Shown here one piece after another: positions 24,910 through 33,128 of a stretch of 53,548 nucleotides of DNA. Origin of the DNA: Kitasatospora sp. MBT63 (GTDB taxonomy: Bacteria; Actinomycetota; Actinomycetes; Streptomycetales; Streptomycetaceae); NCBI RefSeq assembly GCF_000710465.2, contig NZ_JAIZ01000687.1, positions 7,711 through 61,258 on the forward strand. Reading direction: 5' to 3'. Position 1 is the stretch's first letter; each line of letters begins with the position of its first letter. Under the pieces are notes generated by a model that worked only from the letters and a program-made list of their open reading frames with translations, ran no database searches and had not been told where the DNA came from. Position numbers and translations under genes: made by a program.

Positions 24910-26909
24910 ACCGGTTCCTCCCAAGCCACGAGGGGGACCGGGAGGTTCTGCTTGCGCAACTCCTCGGCGAGCTCGGCCTCGATCATCCGCCGGTCCACCG
25001 GGCGGTCTCCAGCGGCGGCCAGGAAGGCGGCGCCCAGAGCGACGTTGCGGATCGATCCGCCGGTCAGCGGCAGCGGGGCCAGCGCCTCCCAGCGCACGGA
25101 TTCGACCGGGGTCTTCGGCGGGAAGGCCGAGCGCCACAGTCGGTGCCGCTCCGCCTCCGAAGGCAGCGGGAAGTCCACCACGAACCGGAAGCGCCGCAGG
25201 AACGCGGGGTCGATGGCATGCCGGAGGTTGGTGGTGATGACCGTGAAGCCCGAGAACGTCTCGATGCGCTGGAGCAGGTCGCCGACTTCCGCGTTGACGT
25301 GACGGTCCGTCGCTGAGGCGACGCTGCCGCGGGTGCCCCAGACCGCGTCTCCCTCGTTCCAGACCATCATCGATCCGGAGCACTCGGCGGCCTCGAACAC
25401 CGCCGCGACGTTCTTGGAGGTCTCGCCCACCCACTTGGAGATGATCTGGCTCAGGTCGATCACCATGACACGCAGGTCGAGGGAGGCGGCGAGCACCTCC
25501 GCCGCCATCGTCTTGCCCGTGCCGGACGGGCCGCAGAAGAGCGCCGCCACTCCGCGCCCGCGCCGGTTGCCGCGACCGCCCACACGGGCGGCGAAGCCCC
25601 AGTCGTCGAACACCTTGGCCGAGTGGCGCACATGCGACTCGATCCGGCGCAGGGCGGCCTCGGTGGCGGGCGGGAGCACGATGTCGTCCCAGCCGTAGGC
25701 CGGCTCGACCAGACCCACCCCTGGCAGCGGGGACGGCGTGAAGGATCGGGCGGCGACGTGCCAGAGCTCAGCCGCAGCGCGCGCCTCGTCCGGGGCGGCG
25801 TCGACGGCGGCCGCGGCCCGGGCCACGGCGGCGGCGATCCCCTTGGCGTCCAGCCGGAACTGCGCGGACACCCGGTCAACGCCGCGCCCGAGTCGGGCGG
25901 TGCGTTCGGGGCCGAGCGCGGCGGCCCAGCGGCGGATGGCCAGATCGGGGTGGTCGGCCCGGGCGGGGAGGACGTGGGACCCGCGGGCGAGTCCGTCGGG
26001 GATCTGGGGGCCCGTCAGCAGCACATGACCGAGCACGCGGTCGGCGAAGGCGGCGACCGGGGCGCCTGGCGGGCCGGTGGCGGTGTCGATCACCAGCGCG
26101 GCCGGGTCCAGCATCGCCTCGCGGCTCCACCGTGCGGCGAGGCGGTCGCGGGCTTCGGCGTCCTCGGGGATGTCGCTCCCGGCGATCCGCCACGGGGCGA
26201 GGCCCAGGGCGGACAGTATCGGCGCGACGTCCTCGGGAGCGGCGTCCGGAACCAGTACGAGAGGTGGCAGGCCGAGCGGGCCGCGTGAGGCCAGCGACCG
26301 GGCCAGGTCGGCCGTCTGTTCGCCCTCCTCGTCGGTGCCGGCGGGGACCGGGACCGGCGCCATCCGGGTGGACACCAGCGGGTCGTGGACGGGTTGGCCG
26401 AGCAGGCGGTCCAGCACCGGCGCGGCCAGCGTCAGCCGGGCCTCGACGCGGGGCGCGGGCGGCTCCACCGCCACGAGGTCGAAGCGGACCAGCGGTAGCG
26501 CCGCGCCCAGCATCGCGGGGTGCAGCTTCGGGACGGCTCGGCAGGCCAGCCACACCGGCAGCCCGCCGCCCGCCACACCGCCGTTCGCCGTCGTCGCGTC
26601 GGCCACGGCACGGGCGACCGGCTCGGAGGTGCCCGCCGCCAGCAGGAGCACGATCAGCTGGAGTTCGGCGACGGAAAGGTCGAAGCCCTCGGCCATGCGT
26701 CGCAGCGGGGCGTCCGGATCGGCCCGCTCCATCCACTCCACGAGCGGTGCGAACCCGTCCACCGAGGGCTCCCCGCAGGCGATGCCGGTCAGCACCGACA
26801 GTGACACCGCCTCGGCGAGCCTGGCGAGTTCCGGCTCGTGAGGGTGGGCGTAGTGACCCGTTTGCGAGGGGCCGTCGGCGCCCGGGCCGTCGGTCTGCGG
26901 CGTCGTCAT
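24906..26909 (-). CDS. eCIS AAA+ ATPase with altered Walker B
   Basis: 667 residues. The N-terminal ~400 residues are a helical, Ala-rich domain typical of eCIS ATPases (FDLSVAELQLIVLLLAAGTS). The C-terminal AAA+ module has Walker A GPSGTGKT (460-467), VGETSKN in the next helix, sensor-1 ITTN (558-561) and arginine-finger segment FLRRFRF. The Walker B position reads MVWNEGDAVW (515-524) where AAA+ proteins normally have hhhhDE, so the Mg-coordinating Asp is Asn518 while Glu519 is kept. eCIS ATPases are thought to act in assembly or disassembly of particles. The start overlaps the DUF4255 stop as TGATG; the frame is open upstream only as antisense-like sequence. Confidence 0.92.
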   Translation of the reverse strand: MTTPQTDGPGADGPSQTGHYAHPHEPELARLAEAVSLSVLTGIACGEPSVDGFAPLVEWMERADPDAPLRRMAEGFDLSVAELQLIVLLLAAGTSEPVARAVADATTANGGVAGGGLPVWLACRAVPKLHPAMLGAALPLVRFDLVAVEPPAPRVEARLTLAAPVLDRLLGQPVHDPLVSTRMAPVPVPAGTDEEGEQTADLARSLASRGPLGLPPLVLVPDAAPEDVAPILSALGLAPWRIAGSDIPEDAEARDRLAARWSREAMLDPAALVIDTATGPPGAPVAAFADRVLGHVLLTGPQIPDGLARGSHVLPARADHPDLAIRRWAAALGPERTARLGRGVDRVSAQFRLDAKGIAAAVARAAAAVDAAPDEARAAAELWHVAARSFTPSPLPGVGLVEPAYGWDDIVLPPATEAALRRIESHVRHSAKVFDDWGFAARVGGRGNRRGRGVAALFCGPSGTGKTMAAEVLAASLDLRVMVIDLSQIISKWVGETSKNVAAVFEAAECSGSMMVWNEGDAVWGTRGSVASATDRHVNAEVGDLLQRIETFSGFTVITTNLRHAIDPAFLRRFRFVVDFPLPSEAERHRLWRSAFPPKTPVESVRWEALAPLPLTGGSIRNVALGAAFLAAAGDRPVDRRMIEAELAEELRKQNLPVPLVAWEEPV

Positions 26910-27643
26910 CAGGCTCCGTCCGCGATTGTCAGCGTGTTGCCCGGCGGCACGGCGGTGGACGGTGCCGGGTCCGGTCGTACACCGACCCGGGCCTGCGTCA
27001 CCTCGGTGACCGGGGGATAGGTGTCGCCGGTGTCGAGGAACACGGTCGTCACCAGGAAGTGGGCGCAGGGCCGCATCGGCGACTGCAGGGCCGACCAGAT
27101 CTTGGTCGACAGGTCGATGTCGACCGGTGCCTGAGACACGGAGATCTGCTCCGGCTGGCGGGCCGGATCGTCGAGAGGCTCGGAGGTGAGGAGGTCGATC
27201 AGCCGGGTGGGCGTAGTGGGGATCAGGATCGAGTCGAGGATCGACCGGATGAGCGGCCGGGGGACGATCCCGTGCCGGTTGAGCGCAGCGATCCCGAGGC
27301 CGAGGAGCACCTCGCGTTCGAGGTCGGCCCCGGTCGCGGCCAGCAGGTAGTGCAGGTCGACGGCCAGCGGGGACGGACCGACCCGGCGCCCGCCGGAGTC
27401 CACATGCGGCTCGTGCATGTTGCGCCAGGCCGGGTTGGGTGCCACGTGATGGAGGAACAGGTGCAGGCTCGCCGGCTCCGGCTGGGGGGCGGGCGCCGGG
27501 GTGGCTGCCGTCGCCGGCGGGCGCGGCGGCGGGTCGACCGAGACGGCCGGTGCGGTCAAGGACCCGTAGGCGAGCTTGAGGCGTCGCTGGAGCACGGCCT
27601 GCAGGACGAAGGTGGTCGCCGGGATGGCGAAGTGGGCTGTCAT
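26909..27643 (-). CDS. eCIS DUF4255 cap/terminator protein
   Basis: 244 residues. DUF4255 signature elements: FAIPATTFVLQAVLQRRLKL, SLHLFLHHVAPNPAWRNMHE, then PLAVDLHYLLAATGADLERE and a C-terminal domain with FLVTTVFLDTG. In the Afp/PVC systems this family (Afp16-like) caps tube and sheath and fixes their length. A 25-residue Pro/Ala insert (VDPPPRPPATAATPAPAPQP) lies after residue 35. It overlaps both neighbours by 1-4 nt. High confidence in family, the cap role comes from homologues. Confidence 0.9.
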   Translation of the reverse strand: MTAHFAIPATTFVLQAVLQRRLKLAYGSLTAPAVSVDPPPRPPATAATPAPAPQPEPASLHLFLHHVAPNPAWRNMHEPHVDSGGRRVGPSPLAVDLHYLLAATGADLEREVLLGLGIAALNRHGIVPRPLIRSILDSILIPTTPTRLIDLLTSEPLDDPARQPEQISVSQAPVDIDLSTKIWSALQSPMRPCAHFLVTTVFLDTGDTYPPVTEVTQARVGVRPDPAPSTAVPPGNTLTIADGA

Positions 27644-28587
27644 GAGGTTCCCCGTTCCGTCCCGCTCCCGGCGCCGGACGCCAGGTAGTCCTCCAGGGTC
27701 GGCCCGGTCCGGATCCGGGGGCCGGGGCGGCGGGCGGGAGTCGTCGGTGGTTCGGCAACGACCCGCACCTCGACCCGTCCGATCTCGACGACCACCGGGG
27801 TGGGTTCCGGTGGTGGGTCGGCCACCGGCCGCGGTTCCAGGGGCAGCGGGTCGGCGCGCACGACCTCGAACGCGGGGGTGGCTCCGGCGGCCGGTGCATC
27901 GTGCGTGGGCGCCATGGCGGCACCGACCACCTGGGCTGCCGCCGCGCCCTCGGTGAGGGTTGGTGGCAACGGTCGGGCGGCGGCCGACGGGTACGGTGCG
28001 GCCACGGGGGTGGCGCCCGGAGCCGGTGCCGGCGGGGTGATGCTCCGGCCTGCCGGTTCTCCGGCGTCCGCGGTGGGCGTCGGACCGGCGGCCGGCGCGA
28101 GGAGGGCGGGTACAACGGCGCGCGAGGTCTCGGCTCTTCGGCCGAGCGGGCGGTCGCGGCCGCCCGCCGAGGCGCTCGGACGCGGTGGCGCCGGGATCTC
28201 GTGCGTGGACTGCCCCGGCCCCGGAGCGGGCGCGGCGGCGGGAGGTGTGTCCACGGCGGTCGGACGCGGTGTCACAGGGCTCTCGTGCGCGGTCTGCTCC
28301 GACCGCGGCCGGGGCGCGGCGGCAACGGTGTCCACCGGCGGGGGAGTGGCGGGGTGGGCCGGGCCCGCCCGGAGGCGGTGATCGGCAGGGGACGGGGGCG
28401 CGGTGGATCGGTCGTCCGCAGGAGGCGGCAGCAGGTCGAAGCCCGTCTCCTCCCAGTCCTCCTCGAAGCGGGAGCGCGGTCTCGGTTCTGCGGAGACGGC
28501 CGGCCCGGTGTCGTCCACGGGCTGGTCAGCCGCCATGTTCCCGGCGCTCCGCAGGGCCTCCGCGTACGCCGACCGTCGTGCTGTCAT
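27640..28587 (-). CDS. eCIS Pro-rich linker protein
   Basis: 315 residues, mostly low-complexity Pro/Ala/Thr. Short ordered parts stand at both ends: MTARRSAYAEALRSAGNMAA at the start, and at the end EIGRVEVRVVAEPP followed by GPTLEDYLA. This end signature (IGRVEVRx, then LEDYL) recurs in the small proteins between tube and DUF4255 genes of eCIS operons. The disordered middle suggests a flexible tether or chaperone. The start at 28587 overlaps the preceding stop as TGATG; an upstream ATG lies inside the gp26-like gene. Function unknown. Confidence 0.75.
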   Translation of the reverse strand: MTARRSAYAEALRSAGNMAADQPVDDTGPAVSAEPRPRSRFEEDWEETGFDLLPPPADDRSTAPPSPADHRLRAGPAHPATPPPVDTVAAAPRPRSEQTAHESPVTPRPTAVDTPPAAAPAPGPGQSTHEIPAPPRPSASAGGRDRPLGRRAETSRAVVPALLAPAAGPTPTADAGEPAGRSITPPAPAPGATPVAAPYPSAAARPLPPTLTEGAAAAQVVGAAMAPTHDAPAAGATPAFEVVRADPLPLEPRPVADPPPEPTPVVVEIGRVEVRVVAEPPTTPARRPGPRIRTGPTLEDYLASGAGSGTERGTS

Positions 28588-29339
28588 CAGGCCCCCATCA
28601 GGCGTCGGGTCTGGGAGCGTCCCTCGGTGAGGAGTTCCACATAGCGGTGGCGGCGCTCGGCGGGCAGCCGCAGGATGGCCTCCTCCGACCAGCCGTAGCC
28701 GCGGGCGATCACGTCGATCTCGCGCAGCAGCCCTTCGACGAGCAGGTCGAGGTCCCTGGCCACGAAGGCGGCGGGATCGGCGTCCGCCGCGATGTCGTGC
28801 TCGCACCCCGCGCAGGACAGGTGGACGCGCATCGAACCGGCCGGGTCGAGCGCCTCCCAGGCGTCAGCGAGCCGGTCGAGGTCGTCCGGGCCCAGATGCG
28901 GGATCGGTGGCTCCAGGCAGGTGTCGCTTGCCAGCGCATGCAGACTGCCGGCCGGGGGCCGGCCCCCGAACCGGGTGAGGTCGGCGAGGACCGGTAGCCG
29001 GAACGTCAGGGCGACACCGTCCACGAGGAGGCGCGCCACCGCGCCGACCTTGGCGGGGGGCAGTTCGGCCATCCGGCCGACGGGCAGTGTGAACTCGTTG
29101 TCGGTGCTGCAGACGGGGCAGCCGACGTGCGCCTGGACCGGTCGGCCGACCACGGCCCGGTGCACCGCGAGCAGCCGCCGGTTTCGGGACCCCAACGGAT
29201 AGTCCAGCGCGTCCGGGCCGTCGAGTGCCAGTAGCAGGCCGACGGCACGTTCTGCCGTGGACCGGCGCGGGGCGAGCGGCCACAGCCGGACGACCTCCTC
29301 CGCGTTCGGAGCGGGGCCGTGCCCAGGGGCGGTGTTCAT
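28587..29339 (-). CDS. eCIS gp26-like baseplate protein with two CxxC motifs
   Basis: 250 residues. It resembles the T4 baseplate (gp26-like) proteins of eCIS loci: WPLAPRRSTAERAVGLLLAL near the start and EIDVIARGYGWSEEAILRLP followed by AERRHRYVELLTEG at the end. Two CxxC pairs, GCPVCSTDNEF and SCAGCEHD about 90 residues apart, look like the halves of a zinc ribbon, which is common in this family. It lies 8 nt after the tube gene and overlaps the Pro-rich gene. The frame is open further upstream through the tube gene but without protein texture. Confidence 0.85.
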   Translation of the reverse strand: MNTAPGHGPAPNAEEVVRLWPLAPRRSTAERAVGLLLALDGPDALDYPLGSRNRRLLAVHRAVVGRPVQAHVGCPVCSTDNEFTLPVGRMAELPPAKVGAVARLLVDGVALTFRLPVLADLTRFGGRPPAGSLHALASDTCLEPPIPHLGPDDLDRLADAWEALDPAGSMRVHLSCAGCEHDIAADADPAAFVARDLDLLVEGLLREIDVIARGYGWSEEAILRLPAERRHRYVELLTEGRSQTRRLMGA

Positions 29340-29347
29340 CGGACGGC

Positions 29348-29869
29348 TCACGGCTCGACGTAGCTGGGCTCTTTGGGCTCCAGGACCGCGTAGTCGCGTT
29401 CCCAGCCCTCGTTCTCCAGCTTGAGCTTGGAGATGGCCACCGCGTTGGCATTGGCGTCGAGGTCCGGCAGCGCCTGGTACTCCGAGACCCAGCACCGGTA
29501 GACGGAGTAGCTCAGGACGACCTGTCCGGCCTCGTTGAGGAGTTCGATGATGATGTCCTTGCGGAAGTCGGCGAGCGACACCTCGCCACCTGCCGCGGAG
29601 CCGTAGTTCCACGTCTTGTTCGCCCACTGCTCGAACTCCTGGTCGTGGGTGACTCCGCGTTCGAGCGTGATCGCGTCGTACTCGGTGCGACCGGGGGACT
29701 TGTAGGACGTGGAGGGGTCCCCGCCGGAGCGGTGCTTGACGACCTCGGTGGTCCGCTTCAGGAGGGAGGCCTTCGAGACCCCGGCCACGTATCGGCCGTC
29801 CCACTTCACGCGGAACTTGAAATTCTTGTACGGGTCGAGCCGCTGGGCGTTGACCGAGAACTGTCCCAC
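29348..29869 (-). CDS. eCIS inner tube protein
   Basis: 173 residues, normal size for an Hcp-like/gp19-like tube protomer. Typical segments: LDPYKNFKFRVKWDGRYVAG, VSKASLLKRTTEVVKHRSGG, YDAITLERGVTHDQEFEQWA and VLSYSVYRCWVSEYQALPDL. It forms the stacked hexameric tube inside the sheath and follows the sheath gene after 14 nt. Only one tube gene is seen, whereas many eCIS loci have two or three tube paralogues. Strong call. Confidence 0.95.
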   Translation of the reverse strand: MGQFSVNAQRLDPYKNFKFRVKWDGRYVAGVSKASLLKRTTEVVKHRSGGDPSTSYKSPGRTEYDAITLERGVTHDQEFEQWANKTWNYGSAAGGEVSLADFRKDIIIELLNEAGQVVLSYSVYRCWVSEYQALPDLDANANAVAISKLKLENEGWERDYAVLEPKEPSYVEP

Positions 29870-29883
29870 GATGTGCTCCTGTC

Positions 29884-31929
29884 TCAGACGGCCGGCTGGA
29901 CGATCTGCTTGAGGCTGATCACCACGAACTCGGCCGGTTTGAGCGGCGCGAACCCGATCACGAGGTTGACGATCCCTTGGTCGATGTCGGTCGGGGTGGT
30001 GGTCGACGCGTCACAGGCCACGAAGTAGGCCTCCCGCGCCGAGACGCCCTTGAACGCGCCCTGCCGGAACAGACCGTGCATGAACGCCGTGCTGTTGAGC
30101 CGCAGTTGGGACCAGAGCTCCTCGCCGTTGCGCTGGTGGACGGCCCAGCGCAGCGACTCCGAAAGGGAGCGGAGGATGTGGTTGGCGGTCCGGCGGACGG
30201 GGATGTACTTCCACTGGCTGGCGAGCGCGTCCGCGCCGTCCACGGTACGGGAGCCGAACGCGACGGTCTGGTAGATGGGGAAGCGTCGGATCACGTTGAG
30301 CCCCAGCGGGTTCACCAGTCCCTGCTCGGCATCGGACACCTCGACGGAGGGGCCGTAGGCACCGGCCACGAAGGCATCGGTGCCGGCGGGTGCCTGCCAG
30401 ACCCCCACCCGGCTGTCGGTCCGGGCGATGACGCCCGCGATGGCGCCCGACGGCGGATGCGACACGATCGCGCCGGGATGCAGTGGGTCGTCGACCCGGA
30501 TGTTCGGGAACCAGGCACCGGCGTGGGTCGATCGCAGCCCCAGCTTGGTGGACTTCCACGCCGAGGCGGAGCCGATGTCGACGGCGTCGGGCGGCGGGTC
30601 GACGATCAGAAAGGCGAACTTGTCGGCACACACCCGAGCGGCCTCGGCGTACGCGGTGAAGGCGGCGTCGCCGTGGTGCAGCGCCTTCGGGTCGGTGAGT
30701 GACGGGCGGACGAGATCAGGCAGGCAGAGGAGGTTGAAGAACGGGTCTGTTGTGTCGAGCGCGGTGATCGCGGCTTTGAAGTCGGCCGACGCCGGTTGGC
30801 CGGCCGGGTCGCCGTCCGAGGCTGCCTTGCTCTGCACGGCCTGGGCGACCTTGTACAGGTGGCCGAGCCGGTAACGCGACGGGTTGGCGACCTTCTCGAC
30901 GATCGAGTACTCCGTCAGGAGGGAGGTGTCGGCTCCCGGATCCGCCAGTGTGACAGTGGCGTCGTGGATGCGCTCGACGCCGGGCGCCCCGGTGGGGCGG
31001 CTGACAGTCAGGCACAGGAGGGAGCCGCCCTCGTGGAGGCTGCCTTCGATGACGGCTCCGGCGAGCATCTTCTTCCCGTTGGGGTCTGCCTTGACCGCCT
31101 GGTTGATCGCGGTCACGAGCCGGGTGACGAGTTCGACGCGGCTGGTCGGCTTGGCCTCGTCCTTCCGGAAGACGGTCACCGGAATTCTGTCGACCCAACT
31201 GAGGGCGTCCACCGTACCGTCGTCAGTCTTCCGTCCGATCACCGACAACCTGATGGTGACCGGACCGGCGAAGGTGCCCGCGGTGGGGTCGGCGCCGATT
31301 CTGTAGATGCTCCCAGTGGCCTGCGGGCCCGCCTTGCCCACACCGCTCAGCGTCAGTCTGACCAGCTGGGATCCGGTGGTCGGATCATTGACCACGGTGT
31401 CTGCCGTCCTGGCTCTGCCCGCCTCGGTGGTGAGGTCGGCGAACCGCTCGACCAAGCCGGTGACGGGGTCCTGGACGGTGAGGTTGAAGCGGTTCCTGTC
31501 GTACGTGGCCGTGGCATCGGTGGAGTAGGGATTCGCCCCGATGTCGAACGGGTCGATCTCGACGAAGAGCGCGCCGCTCGCGGCGCCCGAGCTCAGCGCG
31601 GTCACGGTCAGGGAGGGCTTGGTGGAGTCGCCCTGCAGGATCGTCTCCTCGGCGGCGGCGGCGTTGTTCGCCGGAAGCCGGATGACGACGGCCTGGCCGC
31701 CGCCGTTGCCGAAGAAATGCAGCACCGAGTACGACAGCGAGCTCTTGGTGTGCAGCCCGCCGAAGTTCCGCTCGAAGTCCGCGAAGTTGAGGCAGGTCAC
31801 CGGTCGCTGGTCGATGCCCGTCCAGGTCGGGCCGATGAAGAGCGCGACCGATGTGGGAGCGCCGGCGACGGTCCGGACGCCGGAGTCCAGCTCGCGGGTG
31901 TAGACACCGGGATAGGTCAGGTTGAGCAT
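29884..31929 (-). CDS. eCIS contractile sheath protein, first gene of the operon
   Basis: 681 residues. It opens with the classic sheath start MLNLTYPGVYTRELDSGVRT and VAGAPTSVALFIGPTW and ends with VNLVIGFAPLKPAEFVVISL and KQIVQPAV, the conserved sheath C-terminus. HILRSLSESLRWAVHQRNGE and LWSQLRLNSTAFMHGLFRQG are the sheath helices that make the connected mesh. The middle (about residues 130-330) is an inserted beta-rich domain that would face the surface. The start at 31929 has GGAGG 10 nt upstream; the open frame beyond it is non-coding in texture. The promoter of the whole operon should lie upstream, but none could be defined. Confidence 0.95.
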   Translation of the reverse strand: MLNLTYPGVYTRELDSGVRTVAGAPTSVALFIGPTWTGIDQRPVTCLNFADFERNFGGLHTKSSLSYSVLHFFGNGGGQAVVIRLPANNAAAAEETILQGDSTKPSLTVTALSSGAASGALFVEIDPFDIGANPYSTDATATYDRNRFNLTVQDPVTGLVERFADLTTEAGRARTADTVVNDPTTGSQLVRLTLSGVGKAGPQATGSIYRIGADPTAGTFAGPVTIRLSVIGRKTDDGTVDALSWVDRIPVTVFRKDEAKPTSRVELVTRLVTAINQAVKADPNGKKMLAGAVIEGSLHEGGSLLCLTVSRPTGAPGVERIHDATVTLADPGADTSLLTEYSIVEKVANPSRYRLGHLYKVAQAVQSKAASDGDPAGQPASADFKAAITALDTTDPFFNLLCLPDLVRPSLTDPKALHHGDAAFTAYAEAARVCADKFAFLIVDPPPDAVDIGSASAWKSTKLGLRSTHAGAWFPNIRVDDPLHPGAIVSHPPSGAIAGVIARTDSRVGVWQAPAGTDAFVAGAYGPSVEVSDAEQGLVNPLGLNVIRRFPIYQTVAFGSRTVDGADALASQWKYIPVRRTANHILRSLSESLRWAVHQRNGEELWSQLRLNSTAFMHGLFRQGAFKGVSAREAYFVACDASTTTPTDIDQGIVNLVIGFAPLKPAEFVVISLKQIVQPAV

Positions 31930-32345
31930 CTCATCGCCTCCGTGGGCCGGGGCTTTCCTGGCGGGTGGCAGCGACGCGCGACGGCGATTGGTGTCGGTGG
32001 TTCCCAACCCGGGGCAGGGGCGTACGTGACGAACCATCAGCTCGCTGCTGCCGCACCAGGCTCCCACTGCAGTTTGTGCACTGTCGATCCTCCAAATGGC
32101 TGATCAGTGCGGTGTTTCGGGAGTACCCAGGGCCTCGGGGTCGGCGGCTTTCCAGAGGCGGATCCCGGCCGATGCGAAGGGGCACATTGGCGAGCGAGTG
32201 GTTCATGCCGTCGAGACGGGCCTCTGGGCGCCGGGCGACCGGCGCCGGCGGAGGATCGAGCTTGATCCACCATGACGGCCGCCATCGTCGTAGTGGTGAG
32301 GGCGACAGTGGGGCCTCGTCATCGGTGGGACTGCGGTGGTCGAGG
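31930..32345. other. Region upstream of the eCIS operon
   Basis: It should carry the operon promoter on the minus strand. No convincing -35/-10 pair was identified. One mini-ORF with a good ribosome site is listed separately; the rest shows no gene. Confidence 0.35.
32037..32081 (-). CDS. 14-residue mini-ORF upstream of sheath gene
   Basis: GGAGG is followed after 7 nt by GTG and 14 codons (VHKLQWEPGAAAAS), about 107 nt before the sheath start. The ribosome site is good but the ORF is short enough to arise by chance. It may be a leader for the eCIS operon or the end of a lost gene. Confidence 0.25.
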   Translation of the reverse strand: MHKLQWEPGAAAAS

Positions 32346-32735
32346 CTACTGTGCAACCTTCGTATGGTGTAGCAGTTTTGGATCCAGGACGATCGCGTTG
32401 CCACGCTGCCGCCCGGCTGGACCCGGTTCGTCGAAGCCGCCGCCCGGACACACCGCCAGCTCGCCCCGGTCGCTGCCGTACGCCGTGCCGACCCGAACCC
32501 CGGGCAGCACACTCCCGTCGCCGCTCACAGGAGTGAACGCGAGGACCGGTGCTACGTCGACGGTGTTCGGGTTGGTGATGCTCAGCATCTGGTCGATGCG
32601 GTTGGAGCCGCCATGTGCCTGGTACGCGAAGGTCGGTGGCGTCACCGCCGACTGCGCCGGACCCCTGGTCCGCGCGGGGTGAACACGCGTGGCAACGGCT
32701 GCGACGAGGGTGATGCCGCTGGCCAGGCTTATCAG
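32346..32735 (-). pseudogene. Probable secreted-protein gene without a good start codon
   Basis: The frame shows a signal-peptide-like start (LISLASGITLVAAVATRVHP) followed by natural protein sequence: FAYQAHGGSNRIDQMLSITN, PNTVDVAPVLAFTPVSGDGS and LPGVRVGTAYGSDRGELAVC. No ATG, GTG or TTG precedes the hydrophobic stretch; the first in-frame GTG lies after it. An ATG-led frame (MMEPQLLDSLRFFSS) enters from another frame, so a frameshift is likely. About 120 residues in total. The family is not recognised. It is directed the same way as the eCIS operon and lies just upstream. Confidence 0.4.
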
Positions 32736-32759
32736 CTGAGGAGAAGAAACGCAGGGAGT

Positions 32760-33128
32760 CTAGTAGTTGCGGTTCCATCAACTGGTTCTTGCCGTCGAGG
32801 CAGGCCGACGGGCAGGAAGGACGCCGGGACGCCGTCCAGGCAGAGCGTCAGCGAACACCCAGCTCCGGCGGTCGTGCGGGCCGGGCGCGGGGCGGCGGTC
32901 CGGCAGATGCTGAAGGGGTGCCAGTGCGGCGGCCACAGGACTGGTCGGGATCCACGACGGAGAGGCCCAACTTCCCTACGCTGACCGCCGGGAGGCACCC
33001 GCGGGGTGGCCATCCGGACCTGGCCGCGCCGACCGGGTCGTCGGGTGCCTCGGCTGTTGGACAGCGTCGTCCGTGCCCGGACTCGATCGCGGGGACGTGG
33101 AGTTGGTGGCAGACCCCCGACGCCCACA
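32760..33128. other. Gene-free stretch
   Basis: Long overlapping frames are present on both strands but none reads like a protein. It separates the divergent secreted-protein remnants and would hold their promoters. Nothing else was identified. Confidence 0.35.

Noticed and set aside
7501..31929. Prophage or type VI secretion system
   Set aside because: No capsid, terminase, portal or integrase genes and no T6SS membrane complex; DUF4157, DUF4255 and the AAA+ ATPase are eCIS markers.
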